Shown here: piece by piece, positions 25,903-36,484 of the stretch | How the letters are laid out: the number at the start of each line of letters is the position of its first letter | Numbering within the stretch: the first letter of the stretch is position 1 | From: Pseudarthrobacter sp. MM222 | GTDB taxonomy: Bacteria > Actinomycetota > Actinomycetes > Actinomycetales > Micrococcaceae | Assembly (NCBI RefSeq): GCF_947090775.1 | Contig: NZ_OX352321.1 | Coordinates: forward strand, 1,488,001-1,552,000 | Direction of reading: 5' to 3' | Length of the DNA stretch: 64,000 bases | Notes under the pieces: model-generated | The model's input: only the letters and a program-made list of their open reading frames with translations | Told to the model about the DNA's origin: nothing | The model's database searches: none | Program-made: the position numbers and the translations under genes

Positions 25903-26811
25903 ATGGCTGACTCTGACATTCGCTCTTACACGTTCGGAACCCTCGTGACCGCGATGGTCACGCCTTTCACCACCGACGGTGAGGTCGACTATCGGCAGTC
26001 CGCAGAGCTGGCCAACAAGCTCGTCGAAGACGGCAACGACGCCCTCGTCATCTCCGGCACCACCGGCGAGACATCCACCCTGGAAGATGACGAAAAGGAG
26101 AAGCTGTTCCGCGTCATCGTCGAAGCCGTGGGGGACCGGGCCAAGGTGATTGCCGGAACCGGCACCAACCACACCTCGCACTCGATCGAGATGGCCAAGC
26201 GCGCCGCGAAAGCCGGAGCCCACGGCCAGCTGATCGTCACGCCGTACTACAACAAGCCCAGTCAAGCGGGCATCCAGGCCCACATCGAAGCCGTCGCCGA
26301 CGCCGCCGACCTTCCCGTCATGGTCTACGACATCCCCGGCCGCGCCGGCGTCCCGATCCTGCCCGAGACCATGATCCGGATTGCGGACCACCCCAAGGTG
26401 GTTGCCCTCAAGGATGCGAAGGCGGACTTTGCCGCGGTGACCCGCGTCCTGGCCAACACCGATCTGGATGTCTACTCGGGCGACGACGGACTCACGCTGC
26501 CCTGGATGGCAGCGGGCGCCGTCGGGCTGGTCAGCGTCTCGGCCCACGTGGCCACCAAGCAGTACCGTGCGATGATCGACGCCGCACTTGCAGGCGATTT
26601 TGCGACCGCCCGCACCATACATTTCGAACTGGACCCCGTGGTCCGTGCAGTGATGACCCACATTCAGGGTGCTGTTGCTGCGAAGCAAGTTCTTAAGTGG
26701 CAGGGAGTCCTGCCCAACTCGGTTGTCCGTTTGCCCCTCGTGGAGCCGGGCGAAGCCGAGATCGAAATCATCCGCGAGGACTTGGCGGAAGCTGGACTGG
26801 TCTATTCCTGA
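25903..26811 (+). CDS. dapA: 4-hydroxy-tetrahydrodipicolinate synthase
   Basis: DapA condenses pyruvate with aspartate semialdehyde. The 302-residue product carries VTAMVTPF, the substrate loop SGTTGETSTL, the catalytic Tyr in MVYDIPGRAG (Tyr142) and the Schiff-base Lys170 in VALKDAKAD. Length is normal. ATG 25903 is chosen because a leaderless promoter fits it; the frame extends far upstream but overlaps the hydrolase gene. RNase J follows after 60 bases, an order common in actinobacteria. Confidence 0.97.
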   Translation: MADSDIRSYTFGTLVTAMVTPFTTDGEVDYRQSAELANKLVEDGNDALVISGTTGETSTLEDDEKEKLFRVIVEAVGDRAKVIAGTGTNHTSHSIEMAKRAAKAGAHGQLIVTPYYNKPSQAGIQAHIEAVADAADLPVMVYDIPGRAGVPILPETMIRIADHPKVVALKDAKADFAAVTRVLANTDLDVYSGDDGLTLPWMAAGAVGLVSVSAHVATKQYRAMIDAALAGDFATARTIHFELDPVVRAVMTHIQGAVAAKQVLKWQGVLPNSVVRLPLVEPGEAEIEIIREDLAEAGLVYS

Positions 26812-26871
26812 TCGGGTATTCTCCCCGATCGGCAACGACCCGTCAGGCGACCGCCTGGAAAGTAGTGCACT

Positions 26872-28563
<1,692 letters not shown>

Positions 28564-28571
28564 GCACGCTC

Positions 28572-28656
28572 GGCGCGGAAATCTCCGCGCCCTGCCAAGA
28601 CGGCCTTCCCGGCCCGCCCGCAGCCTCTTGGCTGGGCCGGCCAGGGAGGCCGTCTT
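28572..28656 (+). terminator. double hairpin after RNase J
   Basis: The first hairpin (28572-28591) has 8-bp arms GGCGCGGA / TCCGCGCC. The second has outer arms AAGACGGCC (28597-28605) and GGCCGTCTT (28648-28656) around a GC-rich middle, followed by GCGTTGT. Termination is likely although the U-tract is poor. Confidence 0.65.
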
Positions 28657-28769
28657 GCGTTGTCACATCGTTGTTCCGGCGCCCGTGCGGCGCGTCTTGG
28701 CCGGCCTCGGCAGCGCAACATGGATACCGGCCTGCCCCGGAAATCCGCGGTTTTCGGGCCGACCTCCGG

Positions 28770-28775
28770 TACCGT
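28770..28775 (+). promoter_or_regulatory. -10 element of leaderless ftsK promoter
   Basis: TACCGT is followed by 7 bases and the ATG at 28783, which supports this ftsK start over upstream in-frame codons. Confidence 0.45.
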
Positions 28776-28782
28776 GGCGTGT

Positions 28783-31767
28783 ATGGCGACACGTACTTCC
28801 TCCGCGCCAAGAGGAAACTCAAACGGTAAATCAGGCAGCTCGACGGGCAGGGGCTCCAGCCCCGTCGCGTCCAAATCCGGCAGGTCCGGAACGGCGGGCA
28901 CCGGGCGCACCCGGCAGCTGGCCGCCGTCGAACCCCGGCAGCCCTGGCTGGTGCGGGTCGTGGCCGGCGCCTGGCTCGGCATCGCCCATGTCGTGGGCGC
29001 GGGCGTCCGCCGGATCGGCTCGGACGTCAGCGACCTCGCCCCCGAGGACCGCCGCGACGGCGCCGCCCTGTTCAACCTCGCGCTTGGCGTCTTCGTCGCG
29101 ACCTTCGCCTGGTGGGGCTTCCAGGGCTGGTTCCCCGACGCGGTCTACGGAATTGTCAACGGAACCTTCGGCTGGATGTCCCTGCTGCTGCCGCTCATGC
29201 TCTTCGTCTGCGCGTTCCGGCTGTTCCGGCAGCCCGACGACGGCCGCGGCAACAACAGGATCGGCATCGGCTTCCTGGTCATGACCTTCGCGGGTACCGG
29301 CCTGGCCCACATCATCGGCGGCCAGCCCACCGTCGCGGACGGATTCGACGGCCTGCGCCAGGCCGGCGGCATGCTCGGTTACCTTGCCGCCGCGCCGCTG
29401 GCGGCCATTCACACCGCCGTCCCCATTGCGGTCTACAGCCTGGTCGCCTTCACGTCACTGCTGATTGTCACGGCGACCCCCTTTGGAGCCATCCCCAGCC
29501 GGCTGCGGGGCGCCTATGAACACCTCATGGGCATTGACCTGGCGGACCACGAACCAAATGGCGAAAGCCACGACCGCAGCTACCTCTACGAGAACGAGAC
29601 CCCGGCACCGGCCAGGAAAAAGCGCCGGCGCCTCTTCGGCAAGGACCCCGACGCCGAGGCCGGACTGGAGGGCTACGTCGGCGACGAGGCCTTCGAACGG
29701 GCGCTCATCGCGGACGAGGAAGCCGAGGCCGCCAGGTCCGCCAGTGGCTCCAAAACCGGCGCCAAGTCCGTCGCGCCGGGCGTGCGCCGGCCCACGCAGG
29801 CCGAGATCGCCGTCGAGAAGATCAAGGCGGCCCAGGGCCTGGGCGCCGCCGGAACAGCCGCCGGTTCCGTGGGCGAGAACGCCACCGAGGCGATTCCGCT
29901 GGTCACGCCTGGCATGGTCGCCGCGGGGTCCCTCAACCCGTCCGGGGCCCCGGGAACGGCCGACGGAAACGCCGCCGGAACCGACGGAAACGCCGCTGCC
30001 GGTCCCAAGGTCCCGTCCAACCCGGTGGCACCGGCGCCGCTGCCGACACCGATTCCGCAGCGCACGGAACAGCTCTCCCTGGCCGGGGACGTCACGTATA
30101 CGCTGCCGTCATCGGACGTGCTGACGCCCGGCTCCATCCCGAAGGAACGCACCGAGGCGAACGACGCGATTGTGGCCTCCCTGACTGACACGCTGAACCA
30201 GTTCAACGTGGACGCCCAGGTCACCGGCTTCAGCCGCGGCCCCACGGTCACGCGGTACGAAATCGAACTGTCCGCGGGCACCAAGGTGGAACGCGTCACC
30301 GCGCTGTCCAAGAACATCTCCTACGCCGTGGCAAGCTCCGATGTCCGCATCCTGAGCCCCATTCCGGGCAAGTCGGCGATCGGCATCGAAATCCCCAACA
30401 CGGACCGCGAGACGGTCTCGCTTGGCGATGTGCTGCGCAGCCAGAACGCCCGCCGCACGGACCACCCCATGGTTATGGGCGTCGGCAAGGACGTCGAGGG
30501 CGGCTACGTCGTCGCGAACCTCGCCAAGATGCCGCACCTTCTGGTGGCAGGCGCCACCGGCGCCGGCAAGTCCTCGTTCGTGAACTCGATGATCACCTCC
30601 ATCCTCATGCGGGCCACGCCGGACGAGGTCCGCATGGTCATGGTGGACCCCAAGCGCGTGGAACTCACCGCCTACGAAGGCGTCCCGCACCTCATCACGC
30701 CGATCATCACGAACCCCAAGAAGGCCGCCGAAGCGCTGCAGTGGGTGGTCCGGGAGATGGACGCCCGCTACGACGACCTCGCCAATTACGGCTTCAAGCA
30801 CATCGACGACTTCAACAAGGCCGTCCGGGCCGGCAAGGTCCACCCGCCGGAGGGTTCCAAGCGGGTCATCCGGCCATACCCGTACCTGCTGGTGATCGTG
30901 GACGAACTCGCCGACCTCATGATGGTGGCCCCGCGCGACGTCGAAGACTCGATCGTCCGCATCACCCAGCTGGCCCGCGCGGCCGGCATCCACCTGGTGC
31001 TCGCCACCCAGCGCCCGTCCGTGGACGTCGTCACCGGCCTGATCAAGGCCAACGTGCCCTCCCGGATGGCGTTCGCGACCTCGTCCGTCACCGACTCCCG
31101 CGTGGTCCTGGACCAGCCCGGCGCCGAGAAACTCATCGGCCAGGGCGACGCGCTCTTCCTGCCGATGGGGGCCTCCAAGGCGATGCGTGTCCAGGGCGCC
31201 TGGGTCACCGAGTCTGAAATCCACAAAGTGGTCGAACACGTCAAGGGCCAGCTCAAGGCGGTCTACCGTGACGACGTCGCCCCGGAGGCGCAGAAGAAGC
31301 AGATCGACGACGACATCGGGGACGATCTCGAGGTGCTGCTGCAGGCCACCGAACTGGTGGTCACCACGCAGTTCGGTTCGACGTCAATGCTGCAGCGCAA
31401 GCTCCGCGTCGGCTTCGCCAAGGCGGGGCGCCTGATGGACCTGCTCGAATCCAGGGGGGTGGTGGGCCCTTCCGAGGGTTCCAAGGCCCGCGACGTCCTG
31501 GTGAAGCCGGACGACCTCGCCGCCGTCCTGGCCGCGATGAAGGGCCAGGACGGCCCGGTGACCGCGGATTCCCAGACCGCGGCGCTCAGCGACAACGCCA
31601 ACGCCAACATCGCCCAGGGCGGCTACGCGGAGGACCTCGTGGCGGCGGATCTGGAGAACCGCACGCAAAGCGTGCAGTACTTCGACGGCGCGGACGGCGG
31701 CTCCGGGGATTCCTCGGGGGAGGACGACGACGGCTCCGAGGACGCCTGGTCGCTCACCGGACGGTAG
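28783..31767 (+). CDS. ftsK: DNA translocase FtsK
   Basis: FtsK pumps DNA through the closing septum. The 994-residue product starts with a basic Ser/Gly-rich segment. Four membrane helices follow (about residues 95-260, including LFNLALGVFVATFAWWGF), then a long Ala/Pro linker (about 290-450). The RecA-like motor has Walker A GATGAGKSS (590-598) and Walker B LLVIVDELADLM (Asp707). A C-terminal gamma winged helix with ASTSMLQRKLRVGFAKA-type sequence, read as TSMLQRKLRVGFAKAGR, binds KOPS sites. ATG 28783 is supported by a leaderless promoter; the frame is open to 28660. pgsA starts 10 bases after the stop. Confidence 0.95.
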   Translation: MATRTSSAPRGNSNGKSGSSTGRGSSPVASKSGRSGTAGTGRTRQLAAVEPRQPWLVRVVAGAWLGIAHVVGAGVRRIGSDVSDLAPEDRRDGAALFNLALGVFVATFAWWGFQGWFPDAVYGIVNGTFGWMSLLLPLMLFVCAFRLFRQPDDGRGNNRIGIGFLVMTFAGTGLAHIIGGQPTVADGFDGLRQAGGMLGYLAAAPLAAIHTAVPIAVYSLVAFTSLLIVTATPFGAIPSRLRGAYEHLMGIDLADHEPNGESHDRSYLYENETPAPARKKRRRLFGKDPDAEAGLEGYVGDEAFERALIADEEAEAARSASGSKTGAKSVAPGVRRPTQAEIAVEKIKAAQGLGAAGTAAGSVGENATEAIPLVTPGMVAAGSLNPSGAPGTADGNAAGTDGNAAAGPKVPSNPVAPAPLPTPIPQRTEQLSLAGDVTYTLPSSDVLTPGSIPKERTEANDAIVASLTDTLNQFNVDAQVTGFSRGPTVTRYEIELSAGTKVERVTALSKNISYAVASSDVRILSPIPGKSAIGIEIPNTDRETVSLGDVLRSQNARRTDHPMVMGVGKDVEGGYVVANLAKMPHLLVAGATGAGKSSFVNSMITSILMRATPDEVRMVMVDPKRVELTAYEGVPHLITPIITNPKKAAEALQWVVREMDARYDDLANYGFKHIDDFNKAVRAGKVHPPEGSKRVIRPYPYLLVIVDELADLMMVAPRDVEDSIVRITQLARAAGIHLVLATQRPSVDVVTGLIKANVPSRMAFATSSVTDSRVVLDQPGAEKLIGQGDALFLPMGASKAMRVQGAWVTESEIHKVVEHVKGQLKAVYRDDVAPEAQKKQIDDDIGDDLEVLLQATELVVTTQFGSTSMLQRKLRVGFAKAGRLMDLLESRGVVGPSEGSKARDVLVKPDDLAAVLAAMKGQDGPVTADSQTAALSDNANANIAQGGYAEDLVAADLENRTQSVQYFDGADGGSGDSSGEDDDGSEDAWSLTGR

Positions 31768-31770
31768 CCT
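31765..31770 (+). promoter_or_regulatory. -10 element of leaderless pgsA promoter
   Basis: TAGCCT overlaps the ftsK stop codon and lies 6 bases before the pgsA GTG. AGGAAG directly before the GTG is too close to be a normal ribosome binding site. Confidence 0.4.
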
Positions 31771-31776
31771 AGGAAG

Positions 31777-32415
31777 GTGACTAGCGCCGAAGCAAAGAGT
31801 CCCGGGTCCGCCGCGCGGATCTGGAACCTGCCCAACATCCTGACGATGCTGCGGATTGTGCTGGTGCCGTTCTTCATCTGGTTCCTCGTCGCCGACGCCC
31901 CCGGGCTGGACAGCCAGAACGGCGTCTGGCGCTGGGTGGCGGCCGCGACTTTCGCTGTCGCCATCTACACGGACAAGCTCGACGGCGACATCGCCCGCAG
32001 CCGCGGACTCATCACCGATTTCGGCAAGATCGCCGACCCGATTGCTGACAAGCTGTTGATCGGCTCCGCGCTGGTCATGCTGTCCCTGCTCCAGGAACTG
32101 CCCTGGTGGGTCACCATCCTGATCCTGGTCCGCGAATGGGGGGTCACCGCCCTGCGCTTCTTCGTCATCCGCTACGGCGTGATCCCTGCCTCCCGGGGCG
32201 GCAAGCTCAAGACGGTCGTCCAGACGGCCGCAATTTTCCTGTACGTCATTCCGCTCGCCTCCCTCGCGCCGTGGCTGGGCGCCGTGGCCTTTGCCGTCAT
32301 GATGGCGGCCGTGGCCATCACGGTCTGGACGGGCGCGGAATATGTTCTCGAAGCCCTGAAGCTGCGCGCGAGCGGCCTCCGGGCACGGCAGCAGATCCAG
32401 GAGGGCAAGAAATGA
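31777..32415 (+). CDS. pgsA: CDP-diacylglycerol-glycerol-3-phosphate 3-phosphatidyltransferase
   Basis: This membrane enzyme makes phosphatidylglycerophosphate. The 212-residue product has the CDP-alcohol phosphatidyltransferase motif DGDIARSRGLITDFGKIADPIADK (DG..AR...G...D...D), given here as DGDIARSR then TDFGKIADPIADK at about residues 68-93. Five to six membrane helices are predicted, and IWNLPNILTMLRI at the N-terminus is typical of PgsA. The stop overlaps cinA by four bases. The position after ftsK and before cinA and clgR is conserved in actinobacteria. Confidence 0.93.
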   Translation: MTSAEAKSPGSAARIWNLPNILTMLRIVLVPFFIWFLVADAPGLDSQNGVWRWVAAATFAVAIYTDKLDGDIARSRGLITDFGKIADPIADKLLIGSALVMLSLLQELPWWVTILILVREWGVTALRFFVIRYGVIPASRGGKLKTVVQTAAIFLYVIPLASLAPWLGAVAFAVMMAAVAITVWTGAEYVLEALKLRASGLRARQQIQEGKK

Positions 32416-32918
32416 CCACTCTGCATCCGAATCTCCACCGCATCGCCGGCGAGGCCGTGGCCGGGGCAATCGAGCGTGGCCTGACCGTCGCCACCGCCGA
32501 GTCGCTCACCGCCGGCATGGTTGCCGCTGTCCTGGCCGATATCCCGGGCGCCTCCGGGATGCTGCAGGGCGGCGTGGTGTCCTACCAGAATTCGGTCAAG
32601 GCCGATGTGCTCGGCGTGCCCCGGGAACTCCTCGACACCGTCGGTGCCGTCGACGGGCAGGTTGCCGCGGCGATGGCCGACGGCGCCCGCCGGATCTGTG
32701 GCGCCGACATTGGGGTGTCCACCACCGGCGTCGCCGGCCCGGATTCGCACGGCGGCAAGGACGTCGGCGCCGTGTATGTCGGCATTGCGACGGCGGACGG
32801 TTCGACGTCGTACTCCTACAGCTTCGACGGAAACCGGCCCGAGATCCGCGCCCTTGCCTGTGCGGCGGCGCTGGAGCGCCTGCTGGAAGTGCTGGCGCCG
32901 GGAAGTTACCGGGCGTAA
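32412..32918 (+). CDS. cinA: CinA-family protein (nicotinamide-nucleotide amidohydrolase domain)
   Basis: The 168-residue product is the C-terminal CinA domain only. It has TVATAESLTAGMVAAVLADIPGAS in two blocks, GGVVSYQNSVKADVLGV and STTGVAGPDSHGGKDVGAVYVGIA. The stand-alone domain (PncC type) deamidates nicotinamide mononucleotide; the N-terminal COG1058 domain found in full CinA is absent, as is common in actinobacteria. The ATG overlaps the pgsA stop (ATGA). Confidence 0.9.
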   Translation: MTTLHPNLHRIAGEAVAGAIERGLTVATAESLTAGMVAAVLADIPGASGMLQGGVVSYQNSVKADVLGVPRELLDTVGAVDGQVAAAMADGARRICGADIGVSTTGVAGPDSHGGKDVGAVYVGIATADGSTSYSYSFDGNRPEIRALACAAALERLLEVLAPGSYRA

Positions 32919-32964
32919 AGTTGCCGGGAACAAAAGTTGATTCCTAATAGTTGTTACATTGTGT

Positions 32965-32985
32965 CGCCTCCGAATATGGGAGGCG
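32965..32985. promoter_or_regulatory. inverted repeat in the clgR promoter region
   Basis: CGCCTCC and GGAGGCG are perfect 7-base arms around a 7-base AT-rich centre (GAATATG). It lies about 70 bases before the long clgR start. It could be an operator or a hairpin at the head of the transcript. Confidence 0.4.
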
Positions 32986-33055
32986 CCTAGGATGAAGGAA
33001 TCAATAGTTCGCCTCAAGTGGCGGATTTAACAAACGAGGGAGCAAGGCGATACAG

Positions 33056-33508
33056 ATGGTAAAGCAGCCCGTATCCGTAAACGGCGTTGTCCGCTGGAAG
33101 GATGTGGGCCTCGCCGATCAGGCTAAGAGCGAACAGAAGGAGCGCAAGATGGTTGTACTTCGTCACGAAATCGGTGATGTTCTGCGCGATGTCCGCCAAC
33201 GCCAAGGCCGTACCCTCCGCGAAGTCTCGCACAGTGCCCGTGTTTCTCTGGGCTACCTGAGTGAAGTGGAACGCGGCCAGAAGGAAGCCTCCTCGGAGCT
33301 CCTTTCCTCGATCTGCTCGGCCCTCGATGTTCCGCTCTCCAGCATGCTCCGCGAAGTCAGCGACCGCGTCGCCGTCGCCGAGGGTGTAGCAGTTCCGGAC
33401 ACCGTTCCGCAGGAGTTCGCACAGCGCTACGGCCGTGACCTGGACCGTGAGCTCAACTCGGACCTGAACGACGAGTTGGCCAAGGGCCTTCTCTCCGGGG
33501 CACGTTAG
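33056..33508 (+). CDS. clgR: ClgR-type HTH transcriptional regulator
   Basis: ClgR activates clp protease and stress genes in actinobacteria. The XRE-type helix-turn-helix covers [45 protein letters not shown], seen as [20 protein letters not shown] and its flanks (about residues 38-85 of 150). The C-terminal [19 protein letters not shown] is acidic. Two starts are possible. ATG 33056 gives 150 residues. ATG 33149 has a perfect AAGGAG 8 bases upstream and gives the roughly 119-residue size common in the family. I list the longer one. An inverted repeat lies upstream and a strong terminator follows. Confidence 0.88.
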   Translation: MVKQPVSVNGVVRWKDVGLADQAKSEQKERKMVVLRHEIGDVLRDVRQRQGRTLREVSHSARVSLGYLSEVERGQKEASSELLSSICSALDVPLSSMLREVSDRVAVAEGVAVPDTVPQEFAQRYGRDLDRELNSDLNDELAKGLLSGAR

Positions 33509-33528
33509 CCCCGACCCCAATTCGATCC

Positions 33529-33560
33529 AAAGGTCCCCGGCGGTGTGCCGGGGACCTTTT
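33529..33560 (+). terminator. clgR terminator
   Basis: Arms AAAGGTCCCCGGC (33529-33541) and its perfect complement (33547-33559) enclose a five-base loop and run into TTTT. It is a textbook intrinsic terminator and could work in both directions. Confidence 0.9.
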
Positions 33561-33657
33561 GCGTGCCCTTACCCGCCCGATGTAACACTTCGCGGCAATG
33601 TTTCGCGGCGGCACTGCCGTGAACTGTCCGCTCGCGTGCCGGCGCACGCGATGGCTC

Positions 33658-34179
33658 TTAGGCGGACTCGTCCCGGGGGAAGCCGTCGGGTTCGTAGGTG
33701 GCGTTGAGCTTGCCCATGTAGGCGGCCAGTGCCTGCAGGTCCTCGGCCGGCCACTCGGAGAGCCGCTCCCGAAAAAGCTCGCGGCGGGCGTCCTGGACCT
33801 GGTGCATCTTGTCCTCGCCCTTGGCCGTCAGCCGGATCGACTGCGCGCGGCCATCGAGGGGATCAGCTTCCTTGGCAATCAGGCCGAGATTTTCCAGGAA
33901 GGCAATCTGCCGGCTCACGGAAGGCTTGCCGACGCCGATGCAGGAGGCCAGCTCGGTCAAGCGGATCGGACCCTTCCGCCGGATCACGCTCAGCAGGCCG
34001 TAGGCGGCCGGCTCCATATCCGGATGAACCTGACGTGAAAGCTGCTGGGAGACGGAACGGGCGCGGCGCAAGAACAGGCTCAGCTGATGTTCAACAGCGG
34101 TCAGTGCCGCGTCTGCGGGATCCTCGGCGCTACCGGGAATGTCAGCTGCATTTCCGGGGGCCCCGGCTGGGTTGCTCAT
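33658..34179 (-). CDS. MarR-family transcriptional regulator
   Basis: The 173-residue product has the winged helix-turn-helix of MarR proteins: PAAYGLLSVIRRKGPIRLTELA, VGKPSVSRQIAFLENLGLI and the wing EADPLDGRAQSIRLTAKG. Target genes and ligand are unknown. ATG 34179 sits 7 bases after a minus-strand TAGAAT, predicting a leaderless transcript. An in-frame ATG at 34188 is the alternative. It is divergent from the DUF3046 gene, with a short inverted repeat (ATTCG-TG-CGAAT, 34217-34228) in the gap that could be an operator. Confidence 0.85.
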   Translation of the reverse strand: MSNPAGAPGNAADIPGSAEDPADAALTAVEHQLSLFLRRARSVSQQLSRQVHPDMEPAAYGLLSVIRRKGPIRLTELASCIGVGKPSVSRQIAFLENLGLIAKEADPLDGRAQSIRLTAKGEDKMHQVQDARRELFRERLSEWPAEDLQALAAYMGKLNATYEPDGFPRDESA

Positions 34180-34186
34180 GGCAACC

Positions 34187-34192
34187 ATTCTA
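34187..34192 (-). promoter_or_regulatory. -10 element of leaderless marR-type promoter
   Basis: TAGAAT on the minus strand is followed by 7 bases and the ATG at 34179. Confidence 0.5.
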
Positions 34193-34220
34193 GAGTCCCG
34201 CACCGTGAGAGACTTTATTC

Positions 34221-34439
34221 GTGCGAATCAGTGACTTTTGGCGGCTCATGGACGATGAATTCGGAGCAGGCTATTCCCGGGTTCTCAGCAGCAGCCTCGT
34301 CCTCGCCGGCGTCGGCGGCCGAACCGCGGACCAGGCACTCCGGGCCGGGATACCGCCGCGGCAGGTCTGGCTGGCGTTGTGCGACGTGCAGGATGTGCCG
34401 CCCGAGCGCCGCCTGGGCCGGGATATCAAACCGCGCTGA
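34221..34439 (+). CDS. DUF3046 protein
   Basis: The 72-residue product (MRISDFWRLMDDEFG..., then VLAGVGGRTADQAL and VWLALCDVQDVPPERR) is a complete DUF3046 protein. The family is confined to actinobacteria, lies next to recA and has no known function. The GTG start falls inside the short inverted repeat near 34217. GAGAG about 9 bases upstream may be its ribosome binding site. It is transcribed toward recA. Confidence 0.85.
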   Translation: MRISDFWRLMDDEFGAGYSRVLSSSLVLAGVGGRTADQALRAGIPPRQVWLALCDVQDVPPERRLGRDIKPR

Positions 34440-34498
34440 CCGTTGCCGATCCGCCGCTCGAAAACCAAGCTTGCCGCTGACACGCCGCCCCATTTGTT

Positions 34499-34512
34499 CG
34501 AATACCTGTTCG
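34499..34512 (+). promoter_or_regulatory. LexA box of recA
   Basis: CGAATACCTGTTCG matches CGAAC-N4-GTTCG at 9 of 10 fixed positions. It overlaps TTGTTC (34494-34499), a possible -35, with GACTAT (34518-34523) as the -10. The recA start is 160 bases downstream. Confidence 0.85.
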
Positions 34513-34671
34513 GGTGGGACTATGCTTTTTCTAGAGTGTTTTCCACATACGCGACGCCCGCCGGCAACTCTGTCGGTGGGTAGAAGTAGCGTCAGTGATG
34601 ACAGGTCAGCGATGACAGACGAAGGGCCGAAACGGCCACTCCACAGCGAGAAAGCATTAGAGGTGTGAACC

Positions 34672-35724
34672 ATGGCCGCAGCCCCGGATCGCCAGAAAGC
34701 GCTCGACGCAGCGCTTGCCCAGATTGACAAGCAGTTCGGCAAGGGCTCGGTCATGCGCCTGGGCGACGAAGTCCGAGCTCCCATCGAGGTCATTCCGACC
34801 GGCTCCATCGCCCTGGACGTAGCGCTGGGAATTGGCGGGCTGCCCCGCGGCCGTGTCGTTGAGATCTATGGTCCGGAATCCTCCGGTAAGACCACCGTTG
34901 CCCTGCACGCGGTGGCCAATGCCCAGCGTCTCGGCGGTATCGCCGCCTTCATCGACGCCGAGCACGCCCTGGATCCGGAGTACGCAGCCAAGCTGGGCGT
35001 CGACACCGACGCCCTTCTCGTTTCGCAGCCGGACACCGGTGAGCAGGCCCTGGAAATCATGGATATGCTGATCGGCTCCGGCTCGCTGGACGTCATCGTC
35101 ATCGACTCCGTCGCCGCCCTGGTTCCCCGCGCGGAAATCGAAGGCGACATGGGTGACAGCCACGTCGGACTCCAGGCCCGCCTCATGAGCCAGGCCCTGC
35201 GTAAGATCACCGGGCGCCTCAGCCAGACCAAGACCACGGCCATCTTCATCAACCAGTTGCGCGAAAAGATCGGTGTGTTCTTCGGCTCCCCGGAAACCAC
35301 CACCGGTGGTAAGGCCCTGAAGTTCTACGCGTCCATTCGCATCGACGTCCGCCGGATCCAGACCCTCAAGGAGGGCGCGGACTCGGTCGGTAACCGCACC
35401 AAGGCCAAGATCGTCAAGAACAAGATGGCCCCGCCCTTCAAGATCGCCGAATTCGACATCATCTACGGTCAGGGCATCTCCCGCGAGGGCGGCATCATTG
35501 ACATGGGTGTCGAGCACGGCCTGATCAAGAAGTCGGGCTCCTGGTTCACCTACGACGGCGATCAGTTGGGCCAGGGCATGGAGAACTCGCGCCGCTTCCT
35601 GCGCGACAACCCTGAGCTTGCCTCCGAACTGGAGCGTCTCATCAAGGAAAAGCTTGGCGTCGGCGTGAAGGCCCCGGCCGAGACCGAAGCATCACCGAAG
35701 CTGAAGGCCGTTGACGGGTTCTAA
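34672..35724 (+). CDS. recA: recombinase RecA
   Basis: RecA forms filaments on single-stranded DNA and triggers LexA self-cleavage. The 350-residue product has Walker [10 protein letters not shown] (residues 67-75), Walker [11 protein letters not shown], the DNA-binding loops L1 and L2 ([20 protein letters not shown]) and a short C-terminal tail. No intein is present. The start ATG 34672 has GAGGTG 6-10 bases upstream. A LexA box lies 160 bases before the start. The 3' end overlaps recX by 14 bases. Confidence 0.98.
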   Translation: MAAAPDRQKALDAALAQIDKQFGKGSVMRLGDEVRAPIEVIPTGSIALDVALGIGGLPRGRVVEIYGPESSGKTTVALHAVANAQRLGGIAAFIDAEHALDPEYAAKLGVDTDALLVSQPDTGEQALEIMDMLIGSGSLDVIVIDSVAALVPRAEIEGDMGDSHVGLQARLMSQALRKITGRLSQTKTTAIFINQLREKIGVFFGSPETTTGGKALKFYASIRIDVRRIQTLKEGADSVGNRTKAKIVKNKMAPPFKIAEFDIIYGQGISREGGIIDMGVEHGLIKKSGSWFTYDGDQLGQGMENSRRFLRDNPELASELERLIKEKLGVGVKAPAETEASPKLKAVDGF

Positions 35725-36385
35725 CCGCCGACGGCGCCAGGGGGCAGGATCCGCAGCGCCGGATCCTGCCGCCGGCTTCGACGACGATGGTGCATCTGCA
35801 CCCGCAGGCGCACTGGCCGGTGCACGGGCCGGTGCTGACGGCCGGCGTCGGCGCTCGGGCCCCACGCCCGAGCAGGACCACGACGCCGATCCGGCTGCGG
35901 TAGCCCGCGCCATCGTGCTGCGGCAGCTGACAACTTCGCCCAAGAGCAGGCTGCAGCTCGCCCGCAAGCTGGCCGAACGCAACATCCCCGAGGACGTCGC
36001 CGAGGCCGTGCTGGACCGCTTCGAGGAAGTCAGGCTGGTCGACGACGCGGAGTTTGCCGACATGTGGGTCCGCGGCAGGTCGCAGAGCCGGAAGCTGGCC
36101 AAGGGTGCGCTGCGGCGGGAACTCGCGGACAAAGGCATTGACGCCGAAGTGGCCGCCGTGGCGTTGGAACAGCTCAGCGACGAGGACGAGGAAGCGGCGG
36201 CCCGGGAGCTCGTCGAGCGCAAACTCCGGGGCGCTACCGGGCTGGATGACCGCCAGCTGCGGGACAAGACCACGCGCCGGCTGGCCTCCATGCTTGCGCG
36301 CAAGGGATATCAGCGCTCGCAGGCCTTCCGGATCGTGGGTGAGGTCCTCGACGCGGCCGCGGTCCGTGCCGAAGCCGAAGCCTAG
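35711..36385 (+). CDS. recX: regulatory protein RecX
   Basis: RecX binds RecA filaments and limits their activity. The 224-residue product has a 65-residue Arg/Ala/Asp-rich N-terminal extension followed by three-helix RecX repeats ([20 protein letters not shown]..., [20 protein letters not shown]..., [15 protein letters not shown]). The start TTG 35711 lies inside recA, so translation is coupled and probably kept low. Other in-frame starts would cut into the extension only. Confidence 0.9.
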   Translation: MTGSNRRRRQGAGSAAPDPAAGFDDDGASAPAGALAGARAGADGRRRRSGPTPEQDHDADPAAVARAIVLRQLTTSPKSRLQLARKLAERNIPEDVAEAVLDRFEEVRLVDDAEFADMWVRGRSQSRKLAKGALRRELADKGIDAEVAAVALEQLSDEDEEAAARELVERKLRGATGLDDRQLRDKTTRRLASMLARKGYQRSQAFRIVGEVLDAAAVRAEAEA

Positions 36386-36472
36386 CCCGGCCCCGTACCG
36401 GTAACCGGAGGCTGCAAGGGACCGGCTGCCCGTGCGGGCCGCCGGGCCCGCGCGGGCAGGGCCCGGACCCGT

Positions 36473-36478
36473 TACCCT
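36473..36478 (+). promoter_or_regulatory. -10 element of leaderless miaB promoter
   Basis: TACCCT is followed by 6 bases and the miaB GTG at 36485. Confidence 0.45.
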
Positions 36479-36484
36479 TAACAG

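Noticed and set aside
33007..33024. TTCGCCTCAAGTGGCGGAT as a ClgR operator
   Set aside because: The known ClgR motif has CGC and GCG five bases apart; here they are eight apart.
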